From a virus, in IMG/VR virus record IMGVR_UViG_3300010883_000045, positions 1-51,970 of that record: a DNA stretch of 51,970 nt, one strand, 5' to 3'. Below, in pieces: positions 49,361-51,970 of this stretch. Position 1 is the stretch's first letter. Every line of letters begins with the position of its first letter. The position numbers and the translations under genes were made by a program. Below the pieces are notes generated by a model that was not told the origin of the DNA, searched no databases, and worked only from the letters and a program-made list of their open reading frames with translations.

Positions 49361-49527
49361 GGAGGCCCCCCGACGATTGGTGTCTTCCCAGCCTGAAGGA
49401 ATCAAGGACTAGAAAATCAGATCGCGCCGGAGGGCCTTCAACATGCTCCTAGGTAAGTCTTACCCAGCTCGCCTTTCCAGGCAATAGATAAACTGCCCTT
49501 GCGGATATACTTCGATTGTCGTACACC
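49272..49527. other. Intergenic leader between secreted-protein gene and Lys-Pro ORF
   Basis: No gene supported. It holds a second copy of the 15-mer TACTGCTTTCCTGGC (49341-49355; first copy 49162-49176), a minus-strand 11-codon ORF with an AGGAG site (MLKALRRDLIF, near 49443-49410), and GGCCC/GGGCC-rich potential stems around 49362-49437. It is probably untranslated leader of the leftward transcript. Confidence 0.4.
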
Positions 49528-49815
49528 TTACCACGAAGGAGCAACTTCTAACGTATGGAACGGACGACAAAGCACCCGGCCACGGGCATTGAGCCCATAA
49601 TTCCCACGGCGATATCCATAGCGGTCGTATTGCCGGCATCCGTACCCCCTGCTGGACCCGCGGCCGCCGTAATACCCGAAGCCATACGCAGCTCCGCCGT
49701 AGTAGCCCCCGCCAATAATACGGCCGTGCGGCACATCCCAACCGCCCTGGAATTGCCCGTAGGCGGTGCCGCCGGCCAAGGCGAAACAAAACACAATCAA
49801 TCGTAGGATCCTCAT
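49528..49815 (-). CDS. Secreted Gly/Tyr/Arg-rich protein (95 aa)
   Basis: ATG 49815 with AAGGAG six bases upstream. Residues 1-20 (MRILRLIVFCFALAGGTAYG) form a signal peptide. The mature part (FQGGWDVPHGRIIGGGYYGG, then repeated GGAAYGFGYYGGRGSSRGYG) is a low-complexity Gly/Tyr/Arg matrix with two Cys. Such exported GY-rich proteins could coat or aggregate at the cell surface. It is the only leftward gene upstream of the late operon's leader and has a promoter-like sequence upstream. Function unknown. Confidence 0.7.
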   Translation of the reverse strand: MRILRLIVFCFALAGGTAYGQFQGGWDVPHGRIIGGGYYGGAAYGFGYYGGRGSSRGYGCRQYDRYGYRRGNYGLNARGRVLCRPFHTLEVAPSW

Positions 49816-50053
49816 GGTTCGCTCCTTGTTAGTGAAAAACAGCACTGTACCTCTTCCCAGCGATGTAGTGCAAGGAAGCCGGCCAAAGTGCCATATTTGC
49901 GGGTCTGAGAACTACACCGAGTCGTCCGTCCACCAGGGCTGGACCGTGCGGCTGGACTGTGCAGACTGCTGGCAGTACGACAGAAAAGGCAAAGAAAAGT
50001 GGCGGCCGTTCATTGCGTTCGCCAGGTGGCATGAAGAGGAGAACCCTTATTAG
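49814..50053 (+). CDS. Zinc-ribbon protein (79 aa)
   Basis: Rightward. The ATG at 49814 overlaps the divergent gene's start and leaves no promoter room, so the true start may be further in (for example a GTG near 49835 or 49868). The C-terminal 50 residues are convincing: CHICGSENYTESSVHQGWTV, RLDCADCWQYDRKGKEKW, two CxxC pairs of a zinc ribbon. The stop is followed directly by the HNH gene's ATG. It is probably a small DNA/RNA-binding accessory. Confidence 0.6.
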   Translation: MVRSLLVKNSTVPLPSDVVQGSRPKCHICGSENYTESSVHQGWTVRLDCADCWQYDRKGKEKWRPFIAFARWHEEENPY

Positions 50054-50377
50054 ATGGAACTCAGCAGCTACAAGCTGCGTAAGTGGAGGCGGTTTTGCTT
50101 AGTGCGAGACAAAGCAACATGCCAGATGTGTGCTGTGGTGCCAGGGGTACGCCGGCTGGAAGTACATCACAGCTACCCGAAATCGCTGTATCCCGCGAGA
50201 GCTTGCCTGCTGGACAACGGCGTTACCCTATGCGTGCGGTGTCATCGAGGTTGCGTACACGCTGAGAACACTTGGGACTTGAACAACTGGAAACGCTTCG
50301 TAGTGCTATTCAGATACTGGCAAAACCTGAAACACTGCCGTGAATTTAATAGGCGAGAACAACATAGAATTGACTGA
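50054..50377 (+). CDS. HNH endonuclease
   Basis: 107 residues starting directly after the preceding stop, with a GGAG about 12 bases upstream. The HNH layout is complete: RDKATCQMCA (CxxC), RLEVHHSYPKSLYP (His-His), DNGVTLCVRCHRGCVH (N, CxxC, H). The aromatic C-terminal tail is variable. Stand-alone HNH proteins near terminase genes often help DNA packaging by nicking or cleaving. Homing or accessory roles are also possible. The terS/terL genes lie about 1 kb away on the opposite strand. Confidence 0.85.
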   Translation: MELSSYKLRKWRRFCLVRDKATCQMCAVVPGVRRLEVHHSYPKSLYPARACLLDNGVTLCVRCHRGCVHAENTWDLNNWKRFVVLFRYWQNLKHCREFNRREQHRID

Positions 50378-50385
50378 GTCGGTGT

Positions 50386-50425
50386 CGCCCCCGGGGGTTA
50401 TGTGTGCCCCTCACAAGCGGGGGCG
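50386..50425 (+). terminator. GC-rich hairpin after the HNH gene
   Basis: CGCCCCCG (50386-50393) pairs with CGGGGGCG (50418-50425); an inner GGGG/CCCC can also pair. It lies just after the HNH stop. Only a short CTTT follows, so termination may be weak or rho-assisted. Confidence 0.4.
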
Positions 50426-50427
50426 CT

Positions 50428-50471
50428 TTGGTAGATAGTTAGTTCACAGTTGGTAGATAGTTAGTTCACAG
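50428..50471. repeat. Exact 22-bp tandem repeat (two copies)
   Basis: TTGGTAGATAGTTAGTTCAC-AG occurs twice without gap (50428-50449, 50450-50471), directly after the hairpin and 17 bases before the next ATG. The 22-bp period is about two helical turns, which would place repeated sites on one DNA face. It may be an operator or a small duplication. Confidence 0.85.
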
Positions 50472-50488
50472 AGTGCGAGGAGGATCCT

Positions 50489-50689
50489 ATGCCCAACCAG
50501 CCGAAGTATCTCTTGGAGAACTCTGTCCGTTGCAGCGGCTGTGGCGGGATGATTTACCTGCATCCGTGCCTTGTATGCGCGATGGAAAAAGCGAGAAAGA
50601 ATGCCGGCTACTTCAGAGAGGAGACACCTGAACGTGATGGACGACCGACGAACGCAAACGACAATAGACCAGACGCTCCGCATTGCTAA
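50489..50689 (+). CDS. Small zinc-finger protein (66 aa)
   Basis: Perfect AGGAGG five bases upstream of the ATG. NSVRCSGCGGMIYLHPCLVC contains two CxxC pairs (zinc knuckle), followed by a basic helix AMEKARKNAGYF and a polar C-terminus. It overlaps the next gene's 5' end. Probably nucleic-acid binding. Function unknown. Confidence 0.75.
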   Translation: MPNQPKYLLENSVRCSGCGGMIYLHPCLVCAMEKARKNAGYFREETPERDGRPTNANDNRPDAPHC

Positions 50690-50897
50690 GCTAACATCCC
50701 TGCTGGATGAGACGAAGGCGAAGCTGTTCGAGTTTGAAAATCGAATGGGCGACATCAAGAGTCGCCTGCACGGTATAATCGACGAGCGGGATGAAGCCCG
50801 GCGGGTGGCGAGGGAGCTGCTGGGCTATTTGAATCGCGGGGCGTGGGACATGCACGATAAGATCGCTGAAATCGAATGGATGTTGATGATCGACTAA
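50637..50897 (+). CDS. Small coiled-coil protein (86 aa)
   Basis: ATG 50637 (a GTG one codon earlier is possible) lies in the end of the zinc-finger gene, with GAGGAG about 13 bases upstream. MDDRRTQTTIDQTLRIAKLT then SLLDETKAKLFEFENRMGDI is heptad-like and probably coiled coil; a second helix is RDEARRVARELLGYLNRG. It has an acidic C-terminal helix. Function unknown. Confidence 0.65.
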   Translation: MDDRRTQTTIDQTLRIAKLTSLLDETKAKLFEFENRMGDIKSRLHGIIDERDEARRVARELLGYLNRGAWDMHDKIAEIEWMLMID

Positions 50898-50915
50898 CCC
50901 TAAAAGGAATTGGTT

Positions 50916-51230
50916 ATGAAGACCCTAGCATTACTTCTTTTGTTTATTGTTGCCGCACCAAATAGCCCAGCTCAAGAACCGCCACAAAAATCGCCGGCTA
51001 TTGCAAAGGTAGTATCCCTGGCGCAACGCAAGGCCGACCGGATGGCCAAGTGCCGAGTGATGCGACACTGGGGCGGCGGGTTTGGCAAGGGGAGATCGGA
51101 AGGCGTCGGGGTGGGCAGCACCCGCGACCGCGCTATCCGCAACTGCTGCTACTGGGGCCGGCGTAAAGCCATCGACATCGGCGCAGCGCTCAATGGCCGG
51201 CGATGGTATGCGTGTGTCATTTACAAATAA
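50916..51230 (+). CDS. Exported protein with RxGGGFGxG...C motif (104 aa)
   Basis: ATG 50916 with AGGA seven bases upstream. MKTLALLLLFIVAAPNSPAQ is a signal peptide. The mature domain has MRHWGGGFGKGRSEGVGVGS, TRDRAIRNCCYWGRRKAIDI and GRRWYACVIYK. This G-G-x-x-G...E-G-V-G...A-I-x-x-C-C-Y-x-G pattern recurs in small exported proteins of related environmental phages, by my recollection. The two adjacent Cys and the Tyr-Ala-C-V-x-Y end suggest a disulphide-stabilised periplasmic fold. Function unknown. Confidence 0.75.
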   Translation: MKTLALLLLFIVAAPNSPAQEPPQKSPAIAKVVSLAQRKADRMAKCRVMRHWGGGFGKGRSEGVGVGSTRDRAIRNCCYWGRRKAIDIGAALNGRRWYACVIYK

Positions 51231-51236
51231 GGGGCC

Positions 51237-51347
51237 ATGCTCGAAACCCGCAGAGGATTCATAGTCAAACACAACCAAGGGCACGATGAAGACTATAATT
51301 CATGTCAACCAGCACGTCATCAAAAAGAACGTCAAAGAAGGTACTAG
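51237..51347 (+). CDS. Short ORF with duplicated N-terminus (36 aa)
   Basis: ATG 51237 with AAGGGG two bases upstream (tight). MLETRRGFIVKHNQGHDEDY, then a basic tail. Its first residues ETRRGFIVK come from a 27-bp segment identical to the start of the gene at 51509. The reading then departs and overlaps the next gene. It could be a decayed fragment of a Tat-leader gene or a real micropeptide. Confidence 0.35.
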   Translation: MLETRRGFIVKHNQGHDEDYNSCQPARHQKERQRRY

Positions 51348-51507
51348 CAAGCCCTGCTTGACTGTTAAAACCTATAAATCTAATACCTATGCCTCTTCGG
51401 TAGAAATCTTGGGTCCAAGCAGGGTAATTTATAATCCTCATAAACCCCTCTCATGTGGGGCTAGATGTTGGATTGAGACGGATTCTCCTGTAGTAACGGA
51501 ACCATGA
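51286..51507 (+). CDS. Small conserved-looking phage protein (73 aa)
   Basis: ATG 51286 with AAGGG four bases upstream. TIIHVNQHVIKKNVKEGTSK, then PCLTVKTYKSNTYASSVEIL, SRVIYNPHKPLSCGARCWIE and a short tail. The pattern H-V-N-Q-H-x-I ... L-T-V-K-x-Y-x-x-N-x-Y-A-x-x-V-E-I ... P-L-S-C-G-A-x-x-W-I-E-T is a small phage family I recognise by pattern only. It looks like a compact beta-rich protein. Function unknown. Confidence 0.75.
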   Translation: MKTIIHVNQHVIKKNVKEGTSKPCLTVKTYKSNTYASSVEILGPSRVIYNPHKPLSCGARCWIETDSPVVTEP

Positions 51508-51508
51508 T

Positions 51509-51721
51509 ATGACTGAAACCCGCAGAGGATTCATAGTCAAAACCATAGCCTTCCTAGCCGCCCCGTTCGTGGCCAAGAAAGCAGCCTGCGATCACAATAT
51601 ACAGCGCTACTTCAGTGGCACGATTCGTCAGGACTTGAAAAAAAGCGATTTCATTTCCCGGCAAACATGGCCAAGGGTCGGGTTACAAAATAATCTAGAA
51701 ACCCACACTAACCCACACTAA
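51509..51721 (+). CDS. Small protein with Tat-like leader (70 aa)
   Basis: ATG 51509. MTETRRGFIVKTIAFLAAPF then VAKKAAC. The T-R-R-G-F-I-V-K followed by a hydrophobic stretch resembles a twin-arginine signal (S/T-R-R-x-F-L-K). The mature part is short and polar, and its end runs through the 10-bp repeat at 51701-51730. Export by the Tat route is inferred. Mature function unknown. Confidence 0.6.
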   Translation: MTETRRGFIVKTIAFLAAPFVAKKAACDHNIQRYFSGTIRQDLKKSDFISRQTWPRVGLQNNLETHTNPH

Positions 51722-51730
51722 CCCACACCT
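51701..51730. repeat. Three tandem copies of a 10-bp unit
   Basis: ACCCACACTA repeated three times, the last ending CT instead of TA. It covers the stop of the Tat-leader gene and the gap before the next gene. Possibly a slippage product or a binding site. Confidence 0.8.
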
Positions 51731-51756
51731 GTTTGGACTCTGCGGAAGGAGAAACC

Positions 51757-51970
51757 ATGATTAAAGTCAAGCGAATAAGGGAAGAATGCCTCTCCTGCAA
51801 TGACTTACTGCCCAGGGTAAAGGAACTGCCCGAAAAGAATGAGGAGGACGCACTCCCACCAGGAGACATAGCCAAGATCCAGGACATGCTGCTAATGCAC
51901 TGCTACCCATGTGCCCTAGAGAAAGCAGGCATCCATGCAAGGGCGGGCCAGCCAGGAACATTCAATAAAG
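51757..51970 (+). CDS. Partial zinc-ribbon protein, runs off the window
   Basis: ATG 51757 with AAGGAG five bases upstream. MIKVKRIREECLSCNDLLPR, an acidic linker, then MLLMHCYPCALEKAGIHARA. Two CxxC pairs about 35 residues apart suggest a zinc finger, similar in layout to the zinc-knuckle gene at 50489. 71 codons are visible and the 3' end is outside the window. Confidence 0.7.
   Translation, partial: MIKVKRIREECLSCNDLLPRVKELPEKNEEDALPPGDIAKIQDMLLMHCYPCALEKAGIHARAGQPGTFNK

Noticed and set aside
49357-49452. 31-codon rightward ORF MRRPPDDWCLPSL...
   Set aside because: No ribosome site and no conservation evidence; likely chance.
50428-50471. CRISPR array
   Set aside because: Only two gapless copies with no spacers; a simple tandem repeat. 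No other repeat-spacer pattern was seen in the window.
1-51970. tRNA genes, integrase and DNA polymerase
   Set aside because: I looked for them because phages of this size often carry them; I saw no cloverleaf, tyrosine/serine recombinase motif or polymerase motif in the window. They may lie outside it.

Overview
The window is most of the genome of a tailed double-stranded DNA phage with a podovirus-like (short-tailed) gene set. One edge gene is cut at each end. Head genes are clear: terminase, portal, scaffold, HK97-type major capsid and a lectin-like decoration protein. No tail sheath, tube or tape-measure gene is visible. Several small exported proteins (signal peptides, one Tat-like leader, an Ig-like protein, a Gly/Tyr/Arg-rich secreted protein) recall phages assembled from planctomycete-rich samples. 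That host assignment is my recollection of families, not something the sequence proves.

Layout. Positions 1-8.7 kb carry a leftward replication, recombination and accessory module: an ERF-type annealing protein, a ParB-like protein, an SF2 helicase, a DnaB-N-like protein, an HNH-like protein, a DUF1064 nuclease candidate, a GNAT acetyltransferase, an alpha/beta hydrolase and a protein resembling the C-terminal domain of the RNA polymerase alpha subunit. Positions 8.8-23.6 kb are one 4,919-codon gene, a giant polyvalent protein. It combines an ADP-ribosyltransferase-like domain, a TGT/DpdA-like base-exchange domain, an N6-adenine methyltransferase, a Strawberry-notch-type helicase and a HELGH zincin. 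Positions 23.6-49 kb are the leftward structural operon. It runs terS, terL, a Zn-finger protein, portal, scaffold, capsid, decoration, tail and adaptor proteins, then low-complexity virion proteins, and ends with the giant protein. Positions 49.0-49.5 kb are a mostly non-coding leader with stem-loops and a 66-bp segment copied from the giant gene. Positions 49.5-49.8 kb hold one leftward secreted-protein gene. From 49.8 kb rightward lies a divergent cluster of very small genes: zinc ribbons, an HNH nuclease and exported peptides.

How it fits together. The structural genes are tightly packed, with many ATGA/TGATG overlaps. This suggests one long late transcript with an internal terminator (40.0 kb) and hairpins around the capsid gene setting gene dosage. 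The giant protein is translationally coupled to a virion protein gene. By analogy with DarB-type proteins it is probably packaged and ejected with the DNA to protect or modify it. The most unusual points are the TGT-like domain inside that protein, a head-tail adaptor made of four tandem copies of one domain, a 42-residue miniature paralogue of a virion protein, and the dispersed 66-bp repeat.
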